Origin: an uncultured Clostridia bacterium
Lineage (GTDB): Bacteria > Bacillota > Clostridia > Oscillospirales > Ruminococcaceae
Direction of reading: 5' to 3'
DNA: 32,324 bases
NCBI GenBank assembly: GCA_947389015.1
Contig: CANDVA010000027.1
Coordinates: forward strand, 1 to 32,324
Part shown: positions 24,074 to 32,080 of the stretch, piece by piece
Layout of the letters: each line of letters starts with the position of its first letter
Position numbering within the stretch: position 1 is the stretch's first letter
Translations under genes and position numbers: made by a program
Notes under the pieces: model-generated
What the model was told of the DNA's origin: nothing
What the model saw: the letters and a program-made list of their open reading frames with translations, nothing else
Database searches by the model: none

Positions 24074-24194
24074 CAGCCGCCGCAGGCTGCCCTGTGTTGA
24101 ACGACGTTTCGGCGTTCAATCGGGGCAACTGCGCAAACGTTGCGTTTGCGCGCTGCCTTACGCAGTGCAGAAGCTCAGTTTTATGCAGCTCTGC
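24074..24194. repeat. Hairpin-rich rpsO-pnp spacer
   Basis: Consecutive inverted repeats: cagcc/ggctg (24074-24089), ttgaacg/cgttcaa (24097-24119), gcgcaaacg/cgtttgcgc with a 3-base loop (24131-24151), and gcag-a-agct/agct-ctgc (24167-24194). In other bacteria this spacer carries the RNase III-processed leader through which PNPase controls its own mRNA. A similar role here is inferred. Confidence 0.55.
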
Positions 24195-24223
24195 GCCCTC
24201 TTTTTCCGCCGCGAAATAAAGTG

Positions 24224-24252
24224 AAAAAGGGCAGAAAAACGCTCTCCTGCCC
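24224..24252 (-). terminator. Terminator (attenuator) after rpsO
   Basis: Leftward GGGCAG / CTGCCC stem (complement of 24247-24252 with 24229-24234) around a 12-base loop, followed by TTTTT (complement of 24224-24228), 10 bases past the rpsO stop. It should limit transcription into pnp. Confidence 0.7.
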
Positions 24253-24262
24253 CAGTTCTCAA

Positions 24263-24529
24263 TTACTTACGCAAGCCGAGCTTTGCAACGATAGCACGAT
24301 AACGCTCAATATCCTTTTTCTGGAGATAATTGAGCAGATTTCTTCTGCGGCCGACCATTTTCAGAAGTCCGCGTGTGGAATGATGATCCTTCTTGTGGAC
24401 CTTGATGTGCTCGGTGAGGTCGTTGATGCGCTTCGTAAGGATAGCGATCTGCACCTCGGGAGAGCCCGTGTCGTTCTCGTGCTTGCGGTTAGCCTCGATA
24501 ACCGCGGTCTTTTCTTCTTTTCTTAACAT
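24263..24529 (-). CDS. rpsO: 30S ribosomal protein S15
   Basis: 88 residues, the normal S15 length. S15 binds the 16S central domain early in small-subunit assembly. Characteristic segments are [42 protein letters not shown] and [22 protein letters not shown]. The ATG at 24529 is chosen because GAGGTG lies 4 bases upstream and family members begin MLRKEEK. An in-frame ATG at 24544 would add 5 residues and overlap the ribosome site. Its 115-base structured leader may allow S15 autoregulation. Confidence 0.97.
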   Translation of the reverse strand: MLRKEEKTAVIEANRKHENDTGSPEVQIAILTKRINDLTEHIKVHKKDHHSTRGLLKMVGRRRNLLNYLQKKDIERYRAIVAKLGLRK

Positions 24530-24643
24530 AGTACACCTCTTCATTATTCTCCGATATCACAGCATAGGGACTCGGTGCGTCTCCTTTGGAGCTATATCCG
24601 CTATCCGTGAAATTGGATATTTTTATGTGCGGAATTGCACAAC
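24530..24643 (-). promoter_or_regulatory. Structured rpsO leader, candidate S15 autoregulatory element
   Basis: The transcript can form TGTGC/GCACA, TATCC/GGATA and a longer element GATATAGC pairing with GCT-gtg-ATATC that encloses CTCC-aaa-GGAG. Structured S15-binding leaders of several unrelated types are known in Firmicutes. Whether this one belongs to a known class cannot be judged by eye. Confidence 0.4.
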
Positions 24644-24649
24644 ACTAAC

Positions 24650-24678
24650 ATTATATCATATTTTTTTTGGTTTGTAAA
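24650..24678 (-). promoter_or_regulatory. Promoter of rpsO
   Basis: Minus strand TTTACA (complement of 24673-24678), 17-base spacer, TATAAT (complement of 24650-24655). Confidence 0.8.
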
Positions 24679-24744
24679 GGGGGTTTTTAAAAACTTTTTT
24701 ATTTATTATGCTGGAGACAAACGGTACTTTTTACGCATAACAAC

Positions 24745-24773
24745 TTGACATTTTATTTAAAAAATGGTATGAT
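24745..24773 (+). promoter_or_regulatory. Promoter of the EAL-domain gene
   Basis: TTGACA (24745-24750), 17-base spacer, TATGAT (24768-24773). The start near 24780 leaves a leader of about 70 bases before the preferred ATG. Confidence 0.8.
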
Positions 24774-24848
24774 ATAGAAGTAATGCTTGATATAAAACGA
24801 GCAGCGCGGACGAGCGCCGCGCGCCCGATCGTTATGGGAGGTGAACGT

Positions 24849-26753
24849 ATGCCCATTCAGATGCAGTGCTGCGGATTGGCTTTGATGGCGATACTGCTGT
24901 ATTTTTACAAGAGCCAAAAGACAATTAAGCTGAATACGGGCAGAGCATTCTTGAATGCGTTTTGCATGACGTTTGTCTGCATAATGTTCGATATCTTCTC
25001 CTGCATTGCGATAAGCAGACGGGATATCTTTCCCGGGATCGTAGTCGAGATCATCAGCAAATCTTACCTTGTAACGCTGGTGGGCGTGTCGTTCTTCGCG
25101 CTGATGTATATATGTACGGATATTTACACCGTCAAAACAGAATACAACAGAATAATGCTCCGCTACGGCATTGCCGTGGCGGCTGCCGTGGTGCTTATCT
25201 ACGCGCTTCCGATAGAGTTCTACTCGGACGAGGCGACGGGCGTTTTGTATTCGGCAGGTCCGAGCGATTACGCGACCTACAGCTTTGCGCTTGCGACGGT
25301 CGTGTTCGTTACGGTGCGCCTTATCAAGGACAAAGCGAAGATAAGCCGCACCAAGCGTATCGCCGTAATGACGTGGCTCGGTGTGTGGATCCTTGCGGCG
25401 TTGATACAGTTCTTCAACCCAAAGCTGCTTTTAGTGGGCTTCGCAAGCTCGGTCGGTATGCTGGTGCTCTATCTCAGGCTTGAAAACCCCGGCTTCAACA
25501 TCGACAGGGAGACGGGATTGTTCAATCATGAAGCTTTTATGCAGTATACGGGTGAACTGTACGGTATGAACAAAAAATTCTCGGTGCTCGGCATAATAAT
25601 CACTCCGGGGTCGTTCAGGGCGCTGCGCTCGGATATCGAGGGCGAAATTATCGCCGAGGCGGTAAGGTATCTGTCAACAATGACGGATATGATAGTGTTC
25701 AGGAATTCAAGCAATGAGATACTCCTGCTCTATCCCGGCAGAGAGACTGCCGAAAACGGTATCAAGACTATACGTAAGCGCTTTGAAAAGGGCTGGGGCA
25801 AGAACGGAGGAATTCTTGTTTCACCAAATTGGGTATACGTGCCCGATTCGATGGTCGCTGACAATACGGAGGAACTGCTGTATTTAATGCGCTATGTCGG
25901 TCATGACGGCAGCGAGCTGCCCGAAAACCGCTTCTACGAGGTAACATCCGAGCTGGCTGCGCAGCTGAGGCTCGAGAAAGATACCGGTCAGCTCATTATG
26001 GATGCGATAACGAACGACCGCGTGGAGGTCTGGTTTCAGCCTATTTTCTCCACAGAGGATCACCGCTTTACATCTGCCGAGGCGCTTGTCCGTATCCGCA
26101 AAGATGACGGGGAGCTTGTTCCGCCGGGGTTGTTTATAGAAATCGCCGAGCATAACGGAATGATCTTACAGCTCGGAGAGATCGTGTTCAGAAAGGCGTG
26201 CCGCTTTATCAGCGAGACCAAGATACAGCAGTACGGCGTAAAGTATATCGAGGTAAATCTTTCGGTGGTACAGTGTGCTTACAACGAGCTTGCCAAGGAC
26301 TACATACGGATAATGGAGGAGAACGGCGTCGCTCCCGAGCTTATCAACCTTGAAATTACCGAGTCCGCTTCAATGAACGCGCGTAAAACCTTGCTCGACA
26401 ATATGAAGAGGCTTATGGATTACGGCGTGACTTTCTCGCTGGACGATTTCGGAACGGGTCAATCCAATCTCAATTACATTATGGATATGCCCGTCGAGAT
26501 CGTAAAGTTCGACAAGGGAATGACGAACGCATATTTCGAGAACGGCAAGGCTAAGTACATTATGGACGCGGCGATGAATATGATCCGCGGACTTGATCTG
26601 AAAATTGTGTCCGAGGGCATTGAGACCGCCGAGCAGTTCTACACCATGGAAAATCTCGGAATAAACTACATTCAGGGCTATTATTTCTCAAAGCCCTTGC
26701 CCGGCGATGAGTTTCTGGAGTTTATAAAAAAGTCAAACAAAAAAGCATACTGA
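24849..26753 (+). CDS. Membrane EAL-domain c-di-GMP phosphodiesterase with degenerate GGDEF
   Basis: 634 residues. The N-terminal 210 residues have about seven membrane helices, a MASE-like sensor. Residues about 215-345 align with a GGDEF fold (DRETGLFNHEAF), but RNSSNEILLLYPG stands where GG(D/E)EF should be, so cyclase activity is unlikely. The EAL domain (about 375-620) is complete: EALVRI (411-416), EVNLS, NLEITES, LDDFGTGQSN (Asp532-Asp533), VKFDKGM, VSEGIETAEQ and QGYYFSKPLP, so it should hydrolyse c-di-GMP to pGpG. The ATG at 24849 has GGGAGGTG 5 bases upstream. The ATG at 24783 lies almost at the predicted transcription start. Monocistronic, with its own promoter and terminator. Confidence 0.9.
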   Translation: MPIQMQCCGLALMAILLYFYKSQKTIKLNTGRAFLNAFCMTFVCIMFDIFSCIAISRRDIFPGIVVEIISKSYLVTLVGVSFFALMYICTDIYTVKTEYNRIMLRYGIAVAAAVVLIYALPIEFYSDEATGVLYSAGPSDYATYSFALATVVFVTVRLIKDKAKISRTKRIAVMTWLGVWILAALIQFFNPKLLLVGFASSVGMLVLYLRLENPGFNIDRETGLFNHEAFMQYTGELYGMNKKFSVLGIIITPGSFRALRSDIEGEIIAEAVRYLSTMTDMIVFRNSSNEILLLYPGRETAENGIKTIRKRFEKGWGKNGGILVSPNWVYVPDSMVADNTEELLYLMRYVGHDGSELPENRFYEVTSELAAQLRLEKDTGQLIMDAITNDRVEVWFQPIFSTEDHRFTSAEALVRIRKDDGELVPPGLFIEIAEHNGMILQLGEIVFRKACRFISETKIQQYGVKYIEVNLSVVQCAYNELAKDYIRIMEENGVAPELINLEITESASMNARKTLLDNMKRLMDYGVTFSLDDFGTGQSNLNYIMDMPVEIVKFDKGMTNAYFENGKAKYIMDAAMNMIRGLDLKIVSEGIETAEQFYTMENLGINYIQGYYFSKPLPGDEFLEFIKKSNKKAY

Positions 26754-26758
26754 TCTGC

Positions 26759-26787
26759 TTATCCCCTGCAATGGGGATAATTTTTTT
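26759..26787 (+). terminator. Terminator of the EAL-domain gene
   Basis: Perfect 8-bp stem ttatcccc / ggggataa with a 6-base loop, followed by seven T, directly after the stop codon. Confidence 0.9.
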
Positions 26788-26878
26788 AAAATAATCCATG
26801 AAAACTGTAAGATTTTTCGTTTTTCCGCGCATAGATAGATGAATCGAGCTTGATAAATTTAATCGTGGAGGTGATGAT

Positions 26879-27427
26879 GTGCGTGACGCGGAATTGCTGG
26901 ACTTGCTCCGCGGTAATCCCGAAAAGGGATTAAAAGCGCTAATGTCGCAATACGGAGGACTGGTTTATGCCGTGGTAAGGCGAAATCTCCCCCGTTCGGC
27001 GTTCTGCGACGCCGACGCGGAGGCATGTGCCGCGGACGCGTTCGGCGATTTTTATCTGGAGCTGGATAAGTACGATCCGTCAAAGGGAAGTATTCGGGCG
27101 TGGCTGTGCGTTATAGCGAGGCATAACGCCGTGGATCTGGCGCGGCGGAACGCGGCGGTTCTTCCCTTGGACGAGGAAATGAGCGCGAATTCGGACGGGG
27201 CTTCATTGGAGAGCGAACTGGTGGGTCGGGAGCTGCGGAGAGCGGTGCTTTTGGCGGTGAAAGGCTTGGGCGAGCCCGACCGTGAGATAATTCTGCGTAA
27301 GTTTTATTTGGGAGAGCCCTCAAAAAATATAGCCGCGCGCTTGGGCATGTCGGCGTCAAACGTCGACACAAGGACGAGCCGTGCCATAGAAAAGCTTCGG
27401 AAAAGTCTTGTTGATTGGAGGAAATGA
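26879..27427 (+). CDS. ECF-type RNA polymerase sigma factor
   Basis: 182 residues. Region 2 spans about 20-90 (SQYGGLVYAVVRRNL; AFGDFYLELDKYDPSKGSIRAWLCVIARHNAVDLAR). Region 4 spans about 125-178 (LGEPDREIILRKFYLGEPSKNIAARLGMSASNVDTRTSRAIEKLRK). Regions 1.2 and 3 are absent, the ECF arrangement. The GTG start has GGAGGTG just upstream. The next gene starts 2 bases after the stop and encodes a membrane-anchored protein of anti-sigma layout, so this pair probably responds to an envelope or extracellular signal. The regulon is unknown, and no clear self-type promoter was found upstream. Confidence 0.9.
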   Translation: MRDAELLDLLRGNPEKGLKALMSQYGGLVYAVVRRNLPRSAFCDADAEACAADAFGDFYLELDKYDPSKGSIRAWLCVIARHNAVDLARRNAAVLPLDEEMSANSDGASLESELVGRELRRAVLLAVKGLGEPDREIILRKFYLGEPSKNIAARLGMSASNVDTRTSRAIEKLRKSLVDWRK

Positions 27428-27429
27428 CT

Positions 27430-28977
27430 GTGAACGATAGATTGGAAGATATTCTCGGCGCTATGCAGCCTAGTGAGCTTGACGAGATACTTACGGATGA
27501 TATAGGCGCGGAGCTGCCGAGGGGCGCTTCGCGGCGTATTGAAAAAATGGCTCTGCGGAAGGCGGGGCTTAAAAATAAAAAGCGTGTGCGCTTTAATTAT
27601 CGGGTGTGGGCGCCCGTCGCCGCTTGTCTGGTGCTGGCGGTGAGTCTTACGGGGGTTGCCGCTGCCGCGGAGGTGCGGGAATACAATGCCGCCGTGGATT
27701 TCTTTGCGGAAAACGGTCTGTCCGCGGAGGGGCTCAGCCGCGAGGATATCAAGGCGGTGTACCGCGATATCTCAACGAACCGATTTATCAACGGCAAGAC
27801 CGCCGAGGTCATAAGGCGTTCCGTCCCCGGGGTGGAGATCCTTCAAGACGAGCCCACTCCCGAGGAACTGTCCGCTTTGTGGAACAGCAATGTCAATGCA
27901 TGGTGCGGCTCACATACGAACGCCGACGTGAACTACAAGATCGACTACGAATTACCGCCCGGGGCGGAGCATTGGGAGTGGGACAATGTCACCGTAGAAT
28001 GTCTCCGCGGCGATGAAACGCTCTGGAAAACGAGTTTCCCCAATCTCGGAAAAAAATGGGGCGACGACGAGCTCTATATCAAAGACTGCGTAATGACGTC
28101 CGCGGGAACTGCTGTTTGGGGGCAAATAGACTGTTGGAATGTAACCGATGGCTCCAAAAGTCCGGGGTGCACCTACGGTCTGCTGGCGCGTATCGATGAC
28201 AGCGGCGAAAAGCTCTGGGAACGCAGGCTCGATCACGGGTTTGAGAACGAATATATAGGCGCGGTGCTGGACAACGGCGACGGAACGTGGGCGGTAATCA
28301 GCCGCGGAGACCTTGAGTATCTGTGCCTTAGTCAATACGATATTAGCGGTAACGAGCTAAGCTTCCGTAAAACGAAGGTCGGTGTTAAGGGCATATGGAA
28401 CGCCGCGCGGCTGGGAGACGGTTATCTGGTGCAGCTCGGAGATTATACCGGCGGCAGTTACGCTCATCTTGCAAAGCTTGACAGAAACGGAAATATCACC
28501 GATAATTTCGTCTACGAGGGAGACGGCTGCGACTATCATATTACGGATATGGCGGAGTTTGAGGGTAGGGTATATCTGTCTGCGTATGCCGTACCGAAAC
28601 AGGCCGGAGAGGGAGGAAGATACGAGATCTCCGATATTCTGGAATATACGTTTGAAAAAGGAACTTACGAGATAAGCAGCGAGGAGCTTACTCCTCTGGT
28701 GCGGGATAATTATACCGCCGTACTGCTGCTGTGCGACCCCGAGGGCGGCGAGCCCGAGACGTTTTATTCCGCTAAGGGCTCACTGGGCGGTAAGCTGACC
28801 GTTGAAGGCGAGCGGCTGAAATGGGATGCGGAGAGCATCGTCTCGACATTTTTCTCGCCTTATACGAGCTCATTCTCAATAGGCGGCACTTGTCGGGTCT
28901 ACCGATATTCCTTTGATGGCTCGGGCACGCTTGCGGAGTGCGAAGATACGGGAGAGACAACCAGTTATTCCAGATAA
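27430..28977 (+). CDS. Probable anti-sigma factor with extracytoplasmic propeller-like domain
   Basis: 515 residues. The N-terminal 55 residues are cytoplasmic and helical (NDRLEDILGAMQPSELDEILTDDI). One membrane helix follows at about 61-80 (APVAACLVLAVSLTGVAAAA), then a 430-residue outer domain. That domain repeats short strands ending in 'D-x-G-x' turns (LLARIDDSGEKLWERRL; LDNGDGTWAVISRGD; LAKLDRNGNITDNFVYEG), a beta-propeller-like pattern. The GTG at 27430 has GGAGG 8 bases upstream. The in-frame ATG at 27424 is too close to it. Position directly after an ECF sigma gene plus this topology suggests an anti-sigma whose outer part senses a ligand. No zinc-binding motif (HxxxCxxC) is present, so the sigma-binding mode is not the classical one. 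Confidence 0.75.
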   Translation: MNDRLEDILGAMQPSELDEILTDDIGAELPRGASRRIEKMALRKAGLKNKKRVRFNYRVWAPVAACLVLAVSLTGVAAAAEVREYNAAVDFFAENGLSAEGLSREDIKAVYRDISTNRFINGKTAEVIRRSVPGVEILQDEPTPEELSALWNSNVNAWCGSHTNADVNYKIDYELPPGAEHWEWDNVTVECLRGDETLWKTSFPNLGKKWGDDELYIKDCVMTSAGTAVWGQIDCWNVTDGSKSPGCTYGLLARIDDSGEKLWERRLDHGFENEYIGAVLDNGDGTWAVISRGDLEYLCLSQYDISGNELSFRKTKVGVKGIWNAARLGDGYLVQLGDYTGGSYAHLAKLDRNGNITDNFVYEGDGCDYHITDMAEFEGRVYLSAYAVPKQAGEGGRYEISDILEYTFEKGTYEISSEELTPLVRDNYTAVLLLCDPEGGEPETFYSAKGSLGGKLTVEGERLKWDAESIVSTFFSPYTSSFSIGGTCRVYRYSFDGSGTLAECEDTGETTSYSR

Positions 28978-28992
28978 ATCGGTATAGAGCGG

Positions 28993-29025
28993 AAAAGACT
29001 GCGCTTTTTTGGCGCAGTCTTTTTT
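28993..29025 (+). terminator. Terminator of the sigma/anti-sigma operon
   Basis: gactgcgc / gcgcagtc stem with a 7-base loop (28997-29019), preceded by AAAA and followed by six T. Confidence 0.88.
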
Positions 29026-29062
29026 GATCGTTTTTATTGAGTAAGGCTAAGCAGCTTGACTG

Positions 29063-29263
29063 TTATCCTCCAAGAAAATTCTCAACCAAGTCAAACGCGT
29101 GAATTTCCGACGCGCCGAACAGGTTAAGCTTCTCCACAAAGGTTTCTATGTCATTCTTGCGGAGCGAAACATCGTTGACAACGGTATCGCCGCAGCATAT
29201 GCCGTAGGTCTCGAACGCCTTGCCGTTTTCGGCCGCTATCGGTATTTTTGTAATTGACCACAT
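29063..29263 (-). CDS. Small DUF6514-like protein
   Basis: 66 residues. The ATG at 29263 is chosen because GGAGGTG lies 4 bases upstream. A longer frame from 29320 would include the promoter region. The pattern is an N-terminal beta hairpin (FETYGICCGDTVVNDVSL), a helix (RKNDIETFVEKLNLFGA) and a final HAFDLVENFLG, which matches small clostridial proteins grouped as DUF6514, of unknown function. It is cytoplasmic with no membrane segment. It is divergent from yerC and monocistronic. Confidence 0.6.
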   Translation of the reverse strand: MWSITKIPIAAENGKAFETYGICCGDTVVNDVSLRKNDIETFVEKLNLFGASEIHAFDLVENFLGG

Positions 29264-29444
29264 GGTGCACCTCCGATCAGCGCAGCAGGATCCTCCTGCT
29301 CTGTTTAAATTATAACACATTTGTGGTTAAAATGGGGAAAACAGAAAGAAAAAATTTCCCATTTGTCAAAAGATTGTGTAATAACAATAAAATACTCAAT
29401 GTTTTTTGTGGATAACCACAATAGAAAAAAGGAAAAAATAGGGG

Positions 29445-29473
29445 TTGACTTTTAAGCTTTATTATGCTAAAAT
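29445..29473 (+). promoter_or_regulatory. Promoter of the yerC-methyltransferase operon
   Basis: TTGACT (29445-29450), 17-base spacer, TAAAAT (29468-29473). The leader contains the hairpin cgagga-gcga-tcctcg (29490-29505) just before the GGAGGT ribosome site, so sequestration or protection of the start is possible. Confidence 0.7.
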
Positions 29474-29523
29474 AAAATACAGAAGAAATCGAGGAGCGAT
29501 CCTCGGAATTTGGAGGTAGTATT

Positions 29524-29814
29524 ATGAGAAAATCCGATGAAAATCTGGCGCTGCTTTACAAGGCGGTGCTGACGCTGAAAAACGAGAAGGAGTGCGCGGC
29601 TTTTTTCGAGGATCTGTGCACACCGCAGGAGCTCAGCGCTATCACGCAGCGGCTTCATGTCGCGAGCATGCTGACCGATGGCAATGTCTATAACAGCATT
29701 GTTGACGCGACGGGCGCGTCAACGGCTACTATTTCCCGTGTCAACAAAACGCTGACCTATCAAACGGCAGGCGGCTATAAAATGGTATTCGACCGTATGA
29801 AGGGCAAGAAATAA
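29524..29814 (+). CDS. yerC: YerC/YecD-family TrpR-like regulator
   Basis: 96 residues, the normal length for this family of TrpR-like winged DNA-binding proteins in Firmicutes. The helix-turn-helix lies around residues 37-75: TPQELSAITQRLHVASMLTDG and then SIVDATGASTATISRVNKTL as recognition region. GGAGGT lies 6 bases before the ATG. The stop codon shares one base with the next start (TAATG), so it is translationally coupled to a methyltransferase gene. The target and effector of YerC proteins are not established to my knowledge. Confidence 0.88.
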   Translation: MRKSDENLALLYKAVLTLKNEKECAAFFEDLCTPQELSAITQRLHVASMLTDGNVYNSIVDATGASTATISRVNKTLTYQTAGGYKMVFDRMKGKK

Positions 29815-30557
29815 TGTGCTGTGGCGAGGGCTATTTTGAGGATTTCGCCGAGGCCTACGATGCGCTGACCTTTAATGTGCCGTATGATGAAATAGCCGAA
29901 TATTACACTAAGATATTGTGCAAAATGACGGACGGCAGACGGCTTTTGGATATGGGATGCGGTACGGGCAGTCTAACGGTTCGTATGAAAAACCGCGGCT
30001 TTGATGTGATAGGTCAGGACGCGTCCGTTGATATGCTCGGTTACGCTGCGCAAAAGTCAAGCGAGATACGATGGATTCTCCAGCATATGGAAGAAACCGA
30101 GCTTGGCGAGCCTGCGGACGCGGTGATCTCTACGCTTGACAGCATAAATCATCTGCCGGACAAAGCTTCTTGGGAGCGGTGTTTCGGTAAGGTCTGCGAG
30201 AATTTGAAGAGCGGCGGCGTGTTTGCGTTTGATGTGAATACTCCGTACAAGCAACGCGAGATACTTGGAGAAAATACATTCGTTTACGATGTGGACGGCG
30301 TTTATTGCGTTTGGCAGAATTCGTTCGACGAAGCGGACAACGGCGTTGATATCGATCTTGATTTATTTTTTGAAGAAGAAAACGGTACATATTCGCGCGG
30401 TGAGGAGCATTTCAGAGAAATTGCGTTTTCCGAGGCGGAGGTGCGCGAAATGCTGAACGCGGCTGGCTTTGAGGTTGTGAATGTGTGGGAATATCTCACA
30501 TTTAATTTGCCGGCGGAAAACAGCGAAAAGTTACTGTTTTTGGCGAAAAGGCATTAA
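29814..30557 (+). CDS. Class I SAM-dependent methyltransferase
   Basis: 247 residues. Motif I is LLDMGCGTGSLTVRMKNRG (about 44-62), followed by an acidic residue region DVIGQDAS, motif II-like ADAVISTLDSINHL (about 99-112) and LKSGGVFAFDVNTPYK (motif III). The N-terminus FEDFAEAYDALTFNVPYDEIAEYY is typical of the YqeM-like small-molecule or RNA methyltransferases of Firmicutes. The substrate is unknown. GAAGGG lies about 10 bases before the ATG, and the start overlaps the yerC stop. No membrane segment. Confidence 0.85.
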   Translation: MCCGEGYFEDFAEAYDALTFNVPYDEIAEYYTKILCKMTDGRRLLDMGCGTGSLTVRMKNRGFDVIGQDASVDMLGYAAQKSSEIRWILQHMEETELGEPADAVISTLDSINHLPDKASWERCFGKVCENLKSGGVFAFDVNTPYKQREILGENTFVYDVDGVYCVWQNSFDEADNGVDIDLDLFFEEENGTYSRGEEHFREIAFSEAEVREMLNAAGFEVVNVWEYLTFNLPAENSEKLLFLAKRH

Positions 30558-30694
30558 ATATTACAAGCTGTAATGTCAGCGGTGATAAAGCGCCGCACAT
30601 TATAATTGCGGTTGACATACAATATTATATGTATAGCGGAATATTTATAGCAGGATTTGATAAATAAAGATAAAAATATCGAAAGGCAAATGGA

Positions 30695-31567
30695 ATGGGA
30701 AAAATTGTAAGAGCTTTGTCCGCGGAGGGCGGTGTGCTTTGCTCGGCTATCGACTCCACGGATATGGTAAGGGAAATGGCAAGGCTGCATATGGCGACGC
30801 CCGTTGTGACAGCGGCGCTCGGAAGAATGACCACTGCGGTCTCGATCATGGGCGCGATGCTGAAATATGAGGGGGATACGCTGACACTCAGAATAAACGG
30901 CGGGGGACCGTGCGGCACATTGACAGCGGTTTCCGACTACCGCGGTAACGTGAAGTGCTGCGCGGGCGACCCGAGCGCGAACGTCCCGCTGACCGAGGAC
31001 GGAGCGCTCGACGTGCGGAGCGTGATCGGCACGGAGGGCTCGCTGACCGTCGTCAAGGACATGGGGCTGAAGGAGCCGTATGTCGGACAGATACCGCTTG
31101 TTTCGGGCAATATCGCGGAGGATATTACCGCGTATTATTCCGTCAGCGAGCAGCTACCTACAGTGTGCGCGCTTGGGATTCTGTTCGATAAGAACGGAGG
31201 AGTGCAGGCGGCGGGCGGTTATATGGTACAGGTAGTACCGCCTATTTCGGACGATTCCGTAAAGGTACTGGATGAAAACCTCGCGAAAATGGACTCGGTT
31301 CAGCAAATGCTTGAGAGACGGCTCGACCCGTCGGATATCGCATTGAACGCTCTTGTGGGGCTGGATGGAGAGATACTGGACAGCTGGGATGCGTGCTATC
31401 ATTGCGACTGTTCGCGCGAGAGGACGGAGCGAGTGCTGATATCACTCGGCAAAAAGGAGCTTGCGCGGCTTGCCGAAGAGCAGAAAGAAACAGAGGTTTG
31501 TTGTCACTTTTGCAATAAAAAGTATAGATTTACCGCCGATGAAATGTTGAAATTGCTGAAAGAGTAA
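30695..31567 (+). CDS. hslO: Hsp33 redox-regulated chaperone
   Basis: 290 residues, full length. Hsp33 is a cytoplasmic holdase switched on when its zinc is released on oxidation. The N-terminal domain has MATPVVTAALGRMTTAVSIMG and LRINGGGPCGTLTAVSDY. The C-terminal zinc switch is complete: Cys237 and Cys239 (HCDCSRER) with Cys270 and Cys273 (CHFC). Further cysteines are present in the N-domain. GAAAGGC lies upstream of the ATG. The gene follows the methyltransferase after 137 bases, which contain a TTGACA (30612) without a good -10 at normal distance. Confidence 0.96.
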   Translation: MGKIVRALSAEGGVLCSAIDSTDMVREMARLHMATPVVTAALGRMTTAVSIMGAMLKYEGDTLTLRINGGGPCGTLTAVSDYRGNVKCCAGDPSANVPLTEDGALDVRSVIGTEGSLTVVKDMGLKEPYVGQIPLVSGNIAEDITAYYSVSEQLPTVCALGILFDKNGGVQAAGGYMVQVVPPISDDSVKVLDENLAKMDSVQQMLERRLDPSDIALNALVGLDGEILDSWDACYHCDCSRERTERVLISLGKKELARLAEEQKETEVCCHFCNKKYRFTADEMLKLLKE

Positions 31568-31584
31568 TTTTTTTCAAAAAATGC

Positions 31585-31613
31585 TTGACATTTTAAATCG
31601 AAACGTGTATAAT
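31585..31613 (+). promoter_or_regulatory. Promoter of the tRNA cluster
   Basis: TTGACA (31585-31590), 17-base spacer, TATAAT (31608-31613): consensus, about 28 bases before the first tRNA. Confidence 0.9.
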
Positions 31614-31641
31614 ATAATAGTCGCTTGAAACGGCGGCAGCC

Positions 31642-31717
31642 GGAAGTTTAGCTCAGCTGGGAGAGCATCTGCCTTACAAGCAGAGGGTCATAGGTTCGAG
31701 CCCTATAACTTCCACCA
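31642..31717 (+). tRNA. tRNA-Val (anticodon TAC)
   Basis: 76 bases with CCA encoded. Acceptor GGAAGTT/AACTTCC, anticodon loop CTTACAA within CTGC/GCAG-type stem, T-loop TTCGAGC. Confidence 0.96.
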
Positions 31718-31748
31718 TGATCGGCGCATTGTGTAATGCGCCGAATTC

Positions 31749-31825
31749 GGCCCGGTAGTTCAGTTGGTTAGAACGCCGCCCTGTCACGGCGGAGGTCGTG
31801 AGTTCGAGTCTCATCCGGGTCGCCA
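31749..31825 (+). tRNA. tRNA-Asp (anticodon GTC)
   Basis: 77 bases with CCA encoded. Acceptor GGCCCGG/CCGGGTC with one G-T, anticodon arm CCGCC-CTGTCAC-GGCGG. Confidence 0.96.
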
Positions 31826-31903
31826 GTTTCCGTCTCTGCAATGGTTGTCGCCAATGTGCAGAGCTGCGAAAATGCTGCAAAAACCCGACAGAGTTTTGTT
31901 TGT

Positions 31904-31979
31904 GCCTCTGTAGCTCAGTCGGTAGAGCAGGGGACTGAAAATCCCCGTGTCATTGGTTCGATTCCGATCGGAGGCACCA
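31904..31979 (+). tRNA. tRNA-Phe (anticodon GAA)
   Basis: 76 bases with CCA encoded. Acceptor GCCTCTG/CGGAGGC with one T-G, anticodon arm GGGGA-CTGAAAA-TCCCC. Confidence 0.96.
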
Positions 31980-31982
31980 TTT

Positions 31983-32058
31983 GCGGATTTAGCTCATCTG
32001 GTAGAGCGCCACCTTGCCAAGGTGGAGGTAGCGAGTTCGAGCCTCGTAATCCGCTCCA
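31983..32058 (+). tRNA. tRNA-Gly (anticodon GCC)
   Basis: 76 bases with CCA encoded, 3 bases after tRNA-Phe. Acceptor GCGGATT/AATCCGC, anticodon arm CCACC-TTGCCAA-GGTGG. Confidence 0.96.
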
Positions 32059-32080
32059 GCGCACTAGCGGCGCTATTTTC

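Noticed and set aside
26800-26830. Possible ECF-type self promoter (tgaaaac ... cgt) before the sigma gene
   Set aside because: The distance between the AAC-like and CGT-like parts is about 12 bases, too short for the usual 15-17.
30612-30640. TTGACA before hslO as a promoter
   Set aside because: No acceptable -10 hexamer occurs at 16-18 bases; TATAGC is only 14 bases away.
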